Below are positions 1 through 8,970 of a stretch of 64,000 nt of DNA, one piece after another. The notes under the pieces are model-generated. The model ran no database searches and was not told the DNA's origin. It saw only the letters and a program-made list of their open reading frames with translations. Each line of letters starts with the position of its first letter. The first letter of the stretch is position 1. Source of the stretch: Alphaproteobacteria bacterium. Lineage in GTDB: Bacteria; Pseudomonadota; Alphaproteobacteria; SHVP01. Where the stretch lies: positions 399,118 through 463,117 of the forward strand of contig JAVJOO010000002.1 in the NCBI GenBank assembly GCA_040216735.1, read 5' to 3'. The translations under genes were made by a program, and so were the position numbers.

Positions 1-121
1 TGCGCCGACGGGCAGCCACCAAACCGTCGCGGTCTAAATTCGAAATGACCATCTGATCGTCCTGGAGGGTTTCGAGAGGATCCCGCCCAGCCAACTGCGA
101 CCCCGATCAACCAAATACCGC

Positions 122-152
122 TTAAACCTATAGTAACTGTAGGTCCTATAAG
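122..152 (+). promoter_or_regulatory. MerR-family metal-responsive promoter/operator
   Basis: An imperfect dyad ACCTATAGT-A-ACTGTAGGT (126-144, one mismatch) sits between a -35-like TTAAAC (122-127) and a -10-like TATAAG (147-152), with the long 19-bp spacer typical of MerR-activated promoters. It is nearly the same as the operator at 13178-13208. No MerR gene adjoins it in the window, so the regulator lies further left or acts in trans (the protein at 12706-13167 is the candidate). It reads towards the dsbA-like/M23/dsbE cassette. Confidence 0.7.
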
Positions 153-220
153 TCCGAATGAAATTGTCGATTCGAGGGCTCGGTCAAAGCACTCCTTCAC
201 TCGGCAAAGGGAGGGAGATC

Positions 221-469
221 GTGAACTTCCGTGGATCAAGATCGCACGCACCAGAGCCGCCAACTTGCCCCTGGCGTCTACTCCCCCGACTAGATCGGCT
301 CGTCGCAAATCTTCGAGGTCTCGTGCACAACCGCGCCACCTCTTTTCTTCAAGACTCAGCGTCTTGCCTACGTCCAGCAGCGATCGCGTCCGGGTTACTG
401 GAGGTGCCGCTCATAGACCAACTACAGGAACGTGACCCCCAGGCAGCACGTCTAAACGTGGAGATATAG
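221..469 (+). CDS. Small hypothetical protein (82 aa)
   Basis: This frame is open between the MerR-type promoter and the dsbA-like gene and ends 3 nt before the next ATG. A GTG at 221 is preceded by a strong GGAGGGAG ribosome-binding site. The ATG at 158 in the same frame would lie almost on the predicted transcription start, so the GTG is preferred. The product has no clear signal peptide or membrane segment and two cysteines; its second half looks helical and leucine-rich. I do not recognise a family. It could be a leader peptide or spurious, since the evidence is only position, frame and RBS. Confidence 0.35.
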   Translation: MNFRGSRSHAPEPPTCPWRLLPRLDRLVANLRGLVHNRATSFLQDSASCLRPAAIASGLLEVPLIDQLQERDPQAARLNVEI

Positions 470-472
470 AAG

Positions 473-1474
473 ATGAGAACTGTAGGAATCTTCATAGCGA
501 TTGTACTAATCGCGCCGGCGCCATTTGGAGCCCGCGCTGCAGACCGCGACGCAGGTTACCAATACGGGGGCCAAGCGTTTCTTGGCGAAGAACTACCACC
601 TCTATTAAGGCAGAAACTTTTCGAGATCGATCTCGAGACGAACGAGCAGCGCAAACAAGCGATCGACCAGTTTATCGTCGAAAAGTTTTTGGCGGAACGC
701 GCAGCGTTGCAAGGACTGTCCGCTAGTCAAGTTCGTCAACAATTGCTTTCGGTCCCAGTGCCCAGCGATGCAGAGGTCCGAGCGTTCTACGAAAACAACA
801 AACAACGAATTGGTCGGCCATTCGATCAAAGCAAGAACGACATTGCCGACTACATTAAGGGACAAAGAGAGCTGGCGAAAACCCAAATCCTGTTGGGTCG
901 AATCAAGGCCGAAAAACAGTATGAGGTCATCCTGCCGACACCGAAGCAGCCACAGTTCGAGATTGCTACAGAAGGGTTTCCCTATAGAGGCAATCCGGAG
1001 GCCAAGGTAACGATCGTTGAGTTCGCAGATTATCAGTGTCCCCACTGCAAGGCAGCGATAGCGGTCCTTTCACGGCTCGCAAAAGAATTTGGCGACAGCA
1101 TCCGCATCGTGTACAGAGACTTCCCGGTCAACCGTTCCGGAATCTCTCGGGAGATCGCGAAAGGCGCCTCCTGCGCGGATCAGCAGGGTCGCTTTTGGGA
1201 ATATCATGATCTCGCGTTCGAGTATCAAGATGTTCTCGCGACCGACTCCCCCGCAGCGTTTGCCCGTGACCTATCGCTCGATACACAAGCGTTCAAGCAA
1301 TGCTTAGACGCACCTCAAACCGAATCCAGGGTTGCCAACTCCTTCGCCGAAGCAGTTGCACTCGGCCTTTCGGGCACACCAACGTTCTTCGTCAACGGTC
1401 GGCAACTTCACGTTCATGGCGACCTTGAAGGTCCGCTTTTGGATGCTGTGAAGGTCGCTCTGCAGGGTGAATGA
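473..1474 (+). CDS. DsbA-like periplasmic thiol:disulfide oxidoreductase
   Basis: The protein (333 aa) starts with a signal peptide ending near ARA-AD (residues 20-24). A helical region of about 140 residues follows, resembling the N-terminal parts of ScsC/BdbD-like proteins. The thioredoxin-fold domain carries the DsbA active site CPHC in the context ADYQCPHCKA near residue 185, and a cis-proline loop SGTPTFFVNG near residue 305. Such proteins catalyse disulfide formation or isomerisation in the periplasm. It is the first confident gene behind a MerR-type promoter and overlaps the M23 gene by 8 nt, so the two are probably co-transcribed. A role in copper or heavy-metal tolerance, as for ScsC, is inferred. 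Confidence 0.85.
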   Translation: MRTVGIFIAIVLIAPAPFGARAADRDAGYQYGGQAFLGEELPPLLRQKLFEIDLETNEQRKQAIDQFIVEKFLAERAALQGLSASQVRQQLLSVPVPSDAEVRAFYENNKQRIGRPFDQSKNDIADYIKGQRELAKTQILLGRIKAEKQYEVILPTPKQPQFEIATEGFPYRGNPEAKVTIVEFADYQCPHCKAAIAVLSRLAKEFGDSIRIVYRDFPVNRSGISREIAKGASCADQQGRFWEYHDLAFEYQDVLATDSPAAFARDLSLDTQAFKQCLDAPQTESRVANSFAEAVALGLSGTPTFFVNGRQLHVHGDLEGPLLDAVKVALQGE

Positions 1475-3014
1475 TAAAATACCGCACCGGACGCAACACC
1501 ATCTGTCGTGGGCCAACCGATGCGGCACTTCCTGGACCGCGCTTCCGCTAGTAGGACTGAGTCTTGCGTTCGCCGTGGCAACGGTCCCGGGACTAGCTTT
1601 CCTGGATGCAGAGCGCCGCGAGCCGATCGTTAAACATCCGACGGTAGGGAGCTCTGACCTAGGAATACAAGGAGAACGGCCAAGGTCGGACCAAGGATTG
1701 TCGGGCCCGTTACCGATTAAGGAGGATTCGAATCTTCGGACCGTGCGCCTTGTGCTGGACGTCGGCGACACTCTCATCGCCAAGCTGAGGGAAGCAGGAA
1801 CTCCCTACCAAGAGGCCTACGGCGCGAGTAAAGCCCTCGCGCCCATTCTCGATCTGAGAAAGCTGAAAGCAGGCCAGGTCGTCACCTTGACCTTAAGAAT
1901 CGGCGGCAAAGAGGCGCGGGAGGTGCATCTCGAGAGCCTCGCCCTGGTCCCCGAAACCGACCGCATGGTCTTGGTCGAACATCAAGAGAAGGGACGGTTT
2001 CGCGCCAGCCCACGGGCCGTCGAGCATGCGCCGCGGCTCATCTCGGTGGTGGGCTATATTGCAACGAGCCTCTACGACGCCGCACGTGCTCGGGGCGTAC
2101 CAACGTCTATCCTGCGACAAGCATACGGTAGCCTTGGCCACATCGTCGATTTTCAGCGCGACATCCGCGCGGGCGATATGTTCGTACTAGGCTACGAGAT
2201 ACTCGACGACGGCAAGGATGGCGGCAGCCATCCGGGCAATCTCGTCTATGCCTTACTCACATTGGGAGACCGAACGATCAGCGGTTTTCGATACACGACC
2301 AGCGACGGCTACACCGGTTTGTTCGACCCCGAGGGCCGTAGCATTGAGGCCAGTTTGATGAAAACACCGGTCGAAGGCGGGCGGCTTTCCTCCCTGTTCG
2401 GACAGCGTGACCATCCCGTCCTCGGCTACACGCGTAAGCACAAGGGCCTGGATTTCGCGGCCCCCCGTGGCGCAGCAATCCTTGCCGCCGGCGACGGTAT
2501 TATTGAGCGGCGCAGTCGGAACGGAAGTTTTGGGAAATACGTACGAATCCGACACGACTCAAAATACGCGACAGCTTACGCACACTTGGATCGTTACGCA
2601 GACGGGCTCGCGCGCGGCGCCCTCGTACGACAAGGCGATGTCATTGGGTATGTTGGAACGACCGGGCTGGCGACCGGTCCAAACCTGCATTACGCAGTGC
2701 TAGCCGATGGCATCCCTGTCAACCCGATGTCATTAGGCTTGCCAACACGTCGCATCTTGGATGGCGAAGAGAAGGGACGGTTTTTACAGGCCATAACCGA
2801 CCTTCGAGCGTCGTTGAAATCCGCGAGGGCTCCTGCCAACGATCGGGCTGACGCAGACGCTACAAGGAATGAGGCGGTCGAATCTGCGAAGGGGGGGGAT
2901 GGACGGTTGAGTAAGGAGTACCACCTAGCGGGTCCACAAGTTGTCCTCCGCGTTGTCCCGATAGACAACGCGTTAGATCGCCTGGTGGAGGGATTTTGGC
3001 GGGGTAAGAAATGA
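1467..3014 (+). CDS. M23 family peptidoglycan endopeptidase-like protein
   Basis: A 515-aa exported protein resembling MepM/Csd3. It has an N-terminal hydrophobic segment (about residues 24-46), a LysM/OapA-like domain (GDTLIAKL), a Csd3_N2-like middle region and a C-terminal M23 domain. The zinc-site motif HKGLDF and the AYAHLD motif are present. The usual third motif HLHY reads GPNLHYAV, so the first His of HxH, a catalytic residue in LytM-type enzymes, is Asn. The zinc-ligand His is kept. Activity may therefore be reduced or lost, as in EnvC/NlpD-like activators. A GTG start at 1467 overlaps the dsbA-like gene; the stop overlaps the next ATG (ATGA). A cell-wall protease between two thiol-redox genes is unusual. 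Confidence 0.85.
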   Translation: MNDKIPHRTQHHLSWANRCGTSWTALPLVGLSLAFAVATVPGLAFLDAERREPIVKHPTVGSSDLGIQGERPRSDQGLSGPLPIKEDSNLRTVRLVLDVGDTLIAKLREAGTPYQEAYGASKALAPILDLRKLKAGQVVTLTLRIGGKEAREVHLESLALVPETDRMVLVEHQEKGRFRASPRAVEHAPRLISVVGYIATSLYDAARARGVPTSILRQAYGSLGHIVDFQRDIRAGDMFVLGYEILDDGKDGGSHPGNLVYALLTLGDRTISGFRYTTSDGYTGLFDPEGRSIEASLMKTPVEGGRLSSLFGQRDHPVLGYTRKHKGLDFAAPRGAAILAAGDGIIERRSRNGSFGKYVRIRHDSKYATAYAHLDRYADGLARGALVRQGDVIGYVGTTGLATGPNLHYAVLADGIPVNPMSLGLPTRRILDGEEKGRFLQAITDLRASLKSARAPANDRADADATRNEAVESAKGGDGRLSKEYHLAGPQVVLRVVPIDNALDRLVEGFWRGKK

Positions 3015-3631
3015 AAGAGGAGACGAAAGCGAATCGAGGTACAGCCCTCGAAAAACCGGCGTTGGCTTTGGGACGCGCGCGCTACCTAGTGCCCGTAGCC
3101 GCGTTTTTCGTCATCGCTGTTGCGCTAGGAATCGGGCTGACTCTGCGACCACGAGAGATTCCTTCGGCCTTGATCGGCAAGCCGGTTCCCGAGTTCGTGC
3201 TCCCTCCCGTGCAAGGGCGAAACCTTGGGCTATCGACGGTGGATCTAAGGGGGCAGGTGTCCCTCGTGAACGTATTTGCTTCGTGGTGCGTCCCGTGCCG
3301 CGCAGAGCATCCGCTTCTCATGGAAATCGCCCGCCGCAACGTCGTTCCCATTTTCGGCCTCAATCAAAGGGACAACCCAGAGGATGCAGAGCGCTGGCTA
3401 GCCACATTTGGCGACCCCTACACACGAACCGGCGCCGACCTCGATGGCCGTGCATCGATCGAATGGGGCGTCTACGGCGTACCCGAAACCTTCGTCATCG
3501 ACGCAAAAGGCATTATCGCACACAAGCATATTGGACAGATGACGGCCAAGGATGTGGAGAAAACCATTCTTCCGATGGTCCGCCGACTGCAACGGGAAGC
3601 GGCGGCAATGGCGGGCGCCGGCGAGGAATAG
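3011..3631 (+). CDS. DsbE/CcmG-like membrane-anchored thioredoxin
   Basis: 206 aa with one N-terminal membrane anchor (about residues 28-47) and a periplasmic thioredoxin domain. The DsbE-type opening SALIGKPVPEF, the active site ASWCVPCR and the cis-Pro loop YGVPETFVID are visible. CcmG/DsbE proteins reduce disulfides in apocytochrome c, but no ccm genes are nearby. Here it is the last gene of the metal-promoter cassette, overlapping the M23 stop by 4 nt. It may pair with the DsbA-like protein as reductase or isomerase partner; that role is inferred. Confidence 0.88.
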   Translation: MKEETKANRGTALEKPALALGRARYLVPVAAFFVIAVALGIGLTLRPREIPSALIGKPVPEFVLPPVQGRNLGLSTVDLRGQVSLVNVFASWCVPCRAEHPLLMEIARRNVVPIFGLNQRDNPEDAERWLATFGDPYTRTGADLDGRASIEWGVYGVPETFVIDAKGIIAHKHIGQMTAKDVEKTILPMVRRLQREAAAMAGAGEE

Positions 3632-3650
3632 CCCGCCTCTCGACTGCGCC

Positions 3651-5566
3651 TCACCGCGTGGCGACATCGTCGGCTAGTAAGTCGCGCCCAGCCGCCTTTC
3701 GAATGGTTTCGAGCACCCGCGCTTCGTTGAGCAATTCGGGCAGCAGCAAACCGTTCGGGGCGTCTGGTCCGTAGATGGCGTTGAAGGGAATGCCGAACCG
3801 GTTGAAGGACGTGAGGTAGCTGGCGATGCGCTCGTTAGGATTTGTCCAGTCGCCTTGCATGGCTACTACATCTGGGTGGCGCAGAATCAGGGCAGCACGG
3901 CCACGATCAAGCACAAGTTTCTTATTGACAAGACAGGTCACGCACCAATCCGCCGTGACATCGACGAAGACAACTTTGCCGTCAGCGACGAGCCCCGGAA
4001 TGGCTTCCGGCCTGAATGCCTGCCAAATTGCGCCATCTACTTTGTCCGCGGCTTCGGTCCGTGCATCCACCCACTGCGGGGTCAACATGGCGGCAATGCC
4101 AAGCGCAAGCACGGCCGCCGGAGCGACACGTCGGATCGACTGTGCCGGATAGCGGTTCCTTGCCCACAAGACCGCCACCGCCGCAAGCATCAGGCCGCCG
4201 ACGATAAGTGCAATGCTGGGACGGCCGCGTGGCTGCTGTCGATCCTCGCTGGCCAACTCGGCGCCGTGATCAGCGCGAGTCCGAGAATCCGTTTCACGGT
4301 CACCATCCAGGCGCCTGGTCTCGGTAGCTTGGTTGCGAGAGCGGGAACCGACGCGACCAGTAAATAGGGTATAGCCATGCCGGCGCCGAGCGCTGAGAAG
4401 ATGAGGTAGGTTTCGAACGTCCCGCGGGTCAACGCGAAACCAACGGCGGTACCTAGGAAAGGCGCCGAGCAGGGCGTCGCCAAAATGGTCGCAAAGATGC
4501 CCGTACCGAAGGACCCCGCGAGCCCCTCACCGTCAGTCGACCGTCCGCCCGGGAGCTTGGTGGCGAGCGCAGCCAAACGCGATGGCAAAACAACGTCGAA
4601 CAAGCCCCACATGTTCGCTGCGAACAGCGTGATCAGCAGCGTCATGGCGACGATGAACAACGGCTGCTGGAATTGAATGCCCCAACCAACAGCCACACCC
4701 ACCGCTTGAAGGCCGACGAGAAACGTCGCAAGGACCACGAACGCAAACAAGATCCCAGCGGCTGAAGCCAGGAAACTTCTGCGAACAGGGCCGCGCTCAC
4801 CACCACCATGTTTGACGACGCCGAGCAGCTTGACGGAGAGCACCGGCAGCACACATGGCATGATATTGAGAATCAAACCACCGAGCAGGGCAAGGGCGAG
4901 AACTACGGGGAGCGGAAGAAAAGAAACGTCCTCAGGCTGACCCACGTTGACAACGAGCACTTGCTCGACCGCCCGACCGCCATCAACGACAGTCATGGTA
5001 AGTTCGTTTCCTACCAATGGCGGCTTCGTCTCTTCATTGCCAAGCAGCGACAATTCCACCGGCACCTGCATTACCGCGCGGGTTCCATCTCCAGTGATAC
5101 GCACCTTGGGTGGAAGAAACCGATAGTCCTTCGGTCCTTCCACAAGAACGTCGGGTTCGGTGAAAGGAAATGCAGAGGTCGCCGCGACCTGAAGCCGCTG
5201 AGCGCCACCGACCTCGACTATTTCGGCTCTTTCGACAGCAAGGCCGAAACCGGTCCCTCGTGTTGGAACCTTGGCCATGGCGCGACCGATCAAAGAACTG
5301 AGGTTCGACGGTTCGCCGCCCTGCGGAAGCCCGAGGTTCAGGACGACATCGTGCAAGACACATTGCTCTTTGCAGGTCTGAAAGTTTACAGCGGCGCGAA
5401 TGTCGGTGGCGCCGCCGGGTTTGGTGACCCGCGCCGGAATCGGCAGGACGACCTCGTCCTTGTATCCAAAGGTATCGATCCCGAAGATTTTGAAACGGCC
5501 AGGCAGCGGCCACTGGATCGTTGCGTCGGCTTATTCATTCAGGCCTGCAGGAAAGGAAACACTCAT
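3651..5566 (-). pseudogene. Broken dsbD/scsB thiol:disulfide interchange protein
   Basis: Homology to DsbD/ScsB runs through three pieces. An alpha-type periplasmic domain (CKEQC motif near 5360) and the transmembrane core (IMPCVLPVLS and ATPCSAPFLG) share one frame. The C-terminal thioredoxin domain (DWCVTC) is in another frame from about 4250 down to 3651. The frame shift falls near 4235-4255, where a few family residues also seem missing. At the 5' end the RBS and ATG (5566) behind tlpA open only 11 codons before a stop (5533-5531). The DsbD frame then starts without its signal peptide and first ~70-90 residues. So the gene has an N-terminal deletion and an internal frameshift. A functional split protein is possible but unlikely. 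Confidence 0.75.
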
Positions 5567-5579
5567 GGCGCGACTCCTG

Positions 5580-6161
5580 TCAACTTTGATCCTGGATGAA
5601 CCAGCGCAGCAGCGCCAAGGCTTCCGGTGTATCCCATTCGGCACCACCCTCGAGCCTTCCGCGCTCTTGTCCTTGGCGATCGTAAATAATCGTCGTCGGC
5701 ATAACCGTGACCCGAACGGCGCGAGCGAGAGCGCTTTGGGCATCGAGGTATAAGTCTAGATTTCTAAGGCCCAACCTTTCCGCAAATGGGCCCGCAATGG
5801 ATTTGCCGCCTTTGTCGATATTGACCGCCACAACGGTAAAGTCGCCGCCGGACAGTTCGGCCTGAAGACGATCAATGGACGGCAGCTCACGAATACAAGG
5901 TGCGCACCACGTCGCCCAGAAATTGACCATCACGACCTTGCCTTGAAAGTCTGCAAGCCTCACCAGGCCACCCTGGGAATCGCGCCAAGGAGTCACGGGC
6001 CCCGCGCCTCGTCCCTCGGCGAGGGCGAAGTTCTGGACCTGACCCTCGATCGGCGGCCCGCCAAGTGGCGCGTCGTTGAGCGGCCGCAAGAAAAGGACTG
6101 CAGCCGTCGCCACGACCGCCAGCGTGACAACCAAGACGATCCCACGACGATGCCGTTTCAT
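5580..6161 (-). CDS. TlpA-like membrane-anchored thioredoxin
   Basis: 193 aa from the ATG at 6161, chosen because AAGGAG lies 6 nt upstream; a GTG six codons earlier is less likely. It has an N-terminal membrane anchor, a periplasmic redoxin domain with the active site ATWCAPCIREL, and a cis-Pro motif VMPTTIIYD. TlpA/ResA proteins keep periplasmic cysteines reduced, with electrons from CcdA or DsbD. The gene sits 2 nt after a MerF-like gene and 13 nt before the broken dsbD. The same MerF-like/TlpA-like pairing recurs at 18435-19321. Confidence 0.9.
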   Translation of the reverse strand: MKRHRRGIVLVVTLAVVATAAVLFLRPLNDAPLGGPPIEGQVQNFALAEGRGAGPVTPWRDSQGGLVRLADFQGKVVMVNFWATWCAPCIRELPSIDRLQAELSGGDFTVVAVNIDKGGKSIAGPFAERLGLRNLDLYLDAQSALARAVRVTVMPTTIIYDRQGQERGRLEGGAEWDTPEALALLRWFIQDQS

Positions 6162-6163
6162 TG

Positions 6164-6352
6164 CTAACTCCTTGACCACCGACGCACCAAGCAGACAATG
6201 CTGACCAGGAGCGACACGAAGAAAGCGGCGACCAGGTAGGCCAACGAATCAGTGAATGGCTCCGCTACCGAGAGGCCAATCGCGCTGAGGAACGGCAACC
6301 CTAAACATCCCAGCCCTGTCACAGCCGTGCCTCCTAAAGCGAGCTTCAGCAT
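6164..6352 (-). CDS. MerF-like small membrane protein with a single cysteine
   Basis: 62 aa with two predicted membrane helices and a basic C-terminus (RRWSRS). Size and layout resemble MerF mercury carriers, whose first helix holds a vicinal Cys pair. Here the equivalent position reads LGCLGLP, with one Cys only (a second Cys is in helix 2). It lies between the DUF3179 gene and tlpA with very short gaps, so co-transcription is likely. Metal transport is an inference from the fold pattern; specificity may have changed or been lost. Confidence 0.6.
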   Translation of the reverse strand: MLKLALGGTAVTGLGCLGLPFLSAIGLSVAEPFTDSLAYLVAAFFVSLLVSIVCLVRRWSRS

Positions 6353-6364
6353 AGGAGGGCCCCT

Positions 6365-7378
6365 TCACCGGTTGATCTGCTGATCCGGAAAGAAAGCTTT
6401 GAACGCGAACGCGAAATCGACGCCGTACGGCCAGTCGACCAACGTCCCATCCGTTTCACGACGCTGCACCACCACGTTACCGATATCGACGCCTTGCGAG
6501 ATCACGCCTGCATCCATGGCGGAGTTCTGGCCGGGCTCCCAGCTGATCACAAAACCGTCCTCCGTCTCGATCCGACGGTTTTCTCGCAGGAGGTCAAGGG
6601 CCCACGCTTCCTTCGTGCCGTTGCCGCTTCGGTCGATTGTGATCACTCGTGCAAGCGGGGCAACCTCGGTCGGCAGTTCCCCTTCAAAGAACGGATAGGG
6701 TCGGTCACGCGAATCGTATCCCGCGTAGGGGTTGCGGCCATAGGCACGCGACCGCGGGTTATTCGGCACCAAAACTTTAGCGTCTGGCGGCGCCCGTTCA
6801 CGGAATCTTGCGATCGACTCGATCCGGTTGGGAATGATTTTGAGGCGCTTGCCGGTCATGTCGCCAACGACGGCCTCGCCAAGGAACTGCTGCCACCAGC
6901 TCTCAGTTTGACGGTCATACATAACCAGATCGGAAAACCGGAGTTTTCCGGTCGTACCGAAATCAAGGACTTGTCCTTCAACCCGGCGATCAAACACGAT
7001 CGAACTGTTGCACAATGGACAGAATGTGATCGCCACCGGAATTCCGCCAACCGTGTCATTGACAATCTCGTGCCACATCAGGACCTGTAGAGGGTAGGCC
7101 CGCCACTCGCCTTCGATATTGAAGCTAATGACGGGTTCCGTATCGGCGAGCGCCGTTGCGTCGGCAACCGAAACAAACGCCGGGTCGTCGATCGCCGGTA
7201 TCCCATCTTTTGGAGGGCCACCCGACAGGATTTCATCAAAGGGTACGGAGGCCTTGTCGAAGTTGGTTTGTGGCCATTCGGACCGCCAAACGTCGGGATT
7301 GGCCTGGGCTTAGCCGCCAGTGCCGGTCAACATGAACACCGTGAGAATTGTGGCGAATGCGCGACTTGGTCTTGTCAT
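6365..7378 (-). pseudogene. DUF3179 protein with stop codon in the signal peptide
   Basis: The DUF3179 region is complete, including WHEIVNDTVGG, FCPLCN and the tail with WEPGQNSAMDAG. Upstream, the same frame extends through PDVWRSEWPQ to an Ala-X-Ala-like cleavage site (AQA). It then meets a TAA (7312-7310) and continues as a typical signal sequence starting at ATG 7378 with an AAGGA RBS. The signal peptide is therefore cut at codon 23 by one nonsense codon (perhaps from CAA or GAA). Unless read through or re-initiated, no exported product is made. DUF3179 proteins have no established function; many lie beside copper or SCO genes. Confidence 0.75.
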
Positions 7379-7475
7379 GGCACGGTCCTTCTTCGCGAAT
7401 GAACGAAATGCAGGCTACGCGCGATGTGGAAACGCCGTAATGACCGCGGCATCAAACCTCAGTGAGTGAAGCAGG

Positions 7476-8279
7476 CTAATTGCGCACGTTTCTGTGTCCA
7501 CGCCGACGCCAAAACACGAAACCCACCAACGCCGCCGCACCGAAGAGTCCAGCGAGACCAATGGTGCCTTGGGTTAGTTGGCGCGCCGACCAGGCGCGAT
7601 TCGGAGCCACGAGCTGAGTATCCCGAGCACCCGCGGACGCCGGGTGCACATCGACATCGTTGGTCAGAGCATTCACGAACAGGGCCACGTTCGTAGGGTT
7701 GAAATTGAGTCCGTGATACCGCGCTCTCAAATTGCCCTCGCGGTCGATCACGTTTGTGACCGCCCCGTGCACCTGATTTCCGTCGTCCGTCGGTGTGAAA
7801 GCGAGGCGGTACTGTGCCGCGAGCTCGCGGGTCAGATCGGGCCGGTCGGCGCCACTCGTGAGAAAGACATAGTTGCGACGATCCACGGCTTGGTCCGCCA
7901 TGTACTGTTCCAGCACATCGGGCGTGTCCTGCGCAGGATCCGTCGTGATCGCCACGAACTGAACTTGATCCAGCATGGGAGTCAAGTTAACACGCTCCTG
8001 TATCTCGACAATTTTTTGGGTGTGGAGCGGACAGATATCCGGGCAGGTCGCATAGATAAAATAGAGGACCACGACTTTGCCCCGGGAATCAGCCAGAGAA
8101 ACCGCGCGGCCGGTCGAATCCTCAAGCACGAAGGCTGGCGCGGGGCGATTGTCGATCTCAACGTAAGGTTCACGGGCTAGCTGCTGCTGCTCGACCTCCT
8201 CCAGGGAGTGCGCGCCAGCCGAGAGCCCGGACGCCGCAACATAGATCAAGGCGGCAATGGCGCACGTGATGAATCGCAT
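7476..8279 (-). CDS. SCO1/SenC/PrrC-like copper chaperone-thioredoxin
   Basis: 267 aa from ATG 8279, which gives a clean signal peptide ending near SAGAHS; the longer open frame upstream is not protein-like. The SCO fold shows the copper site CPDICP (CxxxC) and the distal His in NQVHGAVTNV. A C-terminal membrane helix (about 236-257) followed by RRRGHR tethers it to the membrane. SCO proteins deliver copper to the CuA site of cytochrome oxidase or act as thiol reductases. It heads the leftward cluster and diverges from the exported Cys-rich gene at 8422. Confidence 0.92.
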   Translation of the reverse strand: MRFITCAIAALIYVAASGLSAGAHSLEEVEQQQLAREPYVEIDNRPAPAFVLEDSTGRAVSLADSRGKVVVLYFIYATCPDICPLHTQKIVEIQERVNLTPMLDQVQFVAITTDPAQDTPDVLEQYMADQAVDRRNYVFLTSGADRPDLTRELAAQYRLAFTPTDDGNQVHGAVTNVIDREGNLRARYHGLNFNPTNVALFVNALTNDVDVHPASAGARDTQLVAPNRAWSARQLTQGTIGLAGLFGAAALVGFVFWRRRGHRNVRN

Positions 8280-8421
8280 AGCGAGGGTCCCGTGGTACTG
8301 GTGATCGCCAGCGATCCTGATCCCAACCGCACGACCCGACCATGCGGCAATCTGGCGCAGGGTGGACTTCTTTGGCAACAACCGCCTTGCGATCCCGCAG
8401 GCACCTGATATCGTTTTGGCC

Positions 8422-8796
8422 ATGGGACGTTCGTTGGCAACTCGTCTGTTGGTAGTTCTTCTCGGAGCCTGGTTTGCCTTCGGGGTAAACGTCTCCACGG
8501 GGCTGGCCAGAAACGCCGAGATCGTGAGTTGCGCGCACGCGTTATCCCCGGAAGCGAGCCTCTGCGATTCATGTGACTCCACGCAGATCGATAGCGGTTG
8601 TGTCGAGGGCGCCGTCTGCAGTGCCTCCTGCTCTACCGCGAGCTGCGCTTTACCAACGACCAACGACGAATTGGTTGTGGGCGCGTCGCTGTTGTACGAA
8701 GCAAGCCAGTCTCGTGCATTTGATTGGCGGGGTACGCTCGAGCCTGACCCGCCGAAACCCCATCAGATCGTTCCGGTCGACGCCGCCCGCGCCTAA
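8422..8796 (+). CDS. Cys-rich exported hypothetical protein
   Basis: 124 aa beginning with a signal peptide (LLVVLLGAWFAFG). The mature part has a cluster of eight cysteines (CDSCDS, CVEGAVC, CSTASC and neighbours) and ends in a Pro-rich LEPDPPKP segment. Similar small exported proteins occur next to copper-resistance genes, but I cannot name a family. Start 8422 is preferred over an upstream GTG because it places the signal peptide at the N-terminus. It diverges from the SCO gene and probably starts the copper cluster. Metal binding by the Cys cluster is plausible but inferred. Confidence 0.65.
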   Translation: MGRSLATRLLVVLLGAWFAFGVNVSTGLARNAEIVSCAHALSPEASLCDSCDSTQIDSGCVEGAVCSASCSTASCALPTTNDELVVGASLLYEASQSRAFDWRGTLEPDPPKPHQIVPVDAARA

Positions 8797-8970
8797 CGAC
8801 TAGCGCTTCGGATCGCTGGCTGGGGTTTGCGTGGGCCGATTCGGCCTCGGGATCCTCGTCTTTACTCTTCAAAACAATCCGACCTTTGGGGGCACCAGCA
8901 TGCATTTCATTAACACACCGTCGCGTCATCGCTTTGGCGGCAACGGCTTTTCACGATCGAGAGTTCGGCC

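Noticed and set aside
1-53. Minus-strand frame open to the left edge (ATG near 53)
   Set aside because: Only 17 codons are visible, with no family-like sequence and no clear RBS. It does not look like a MerR N-terminus, so it cannot be called the missing regulator.
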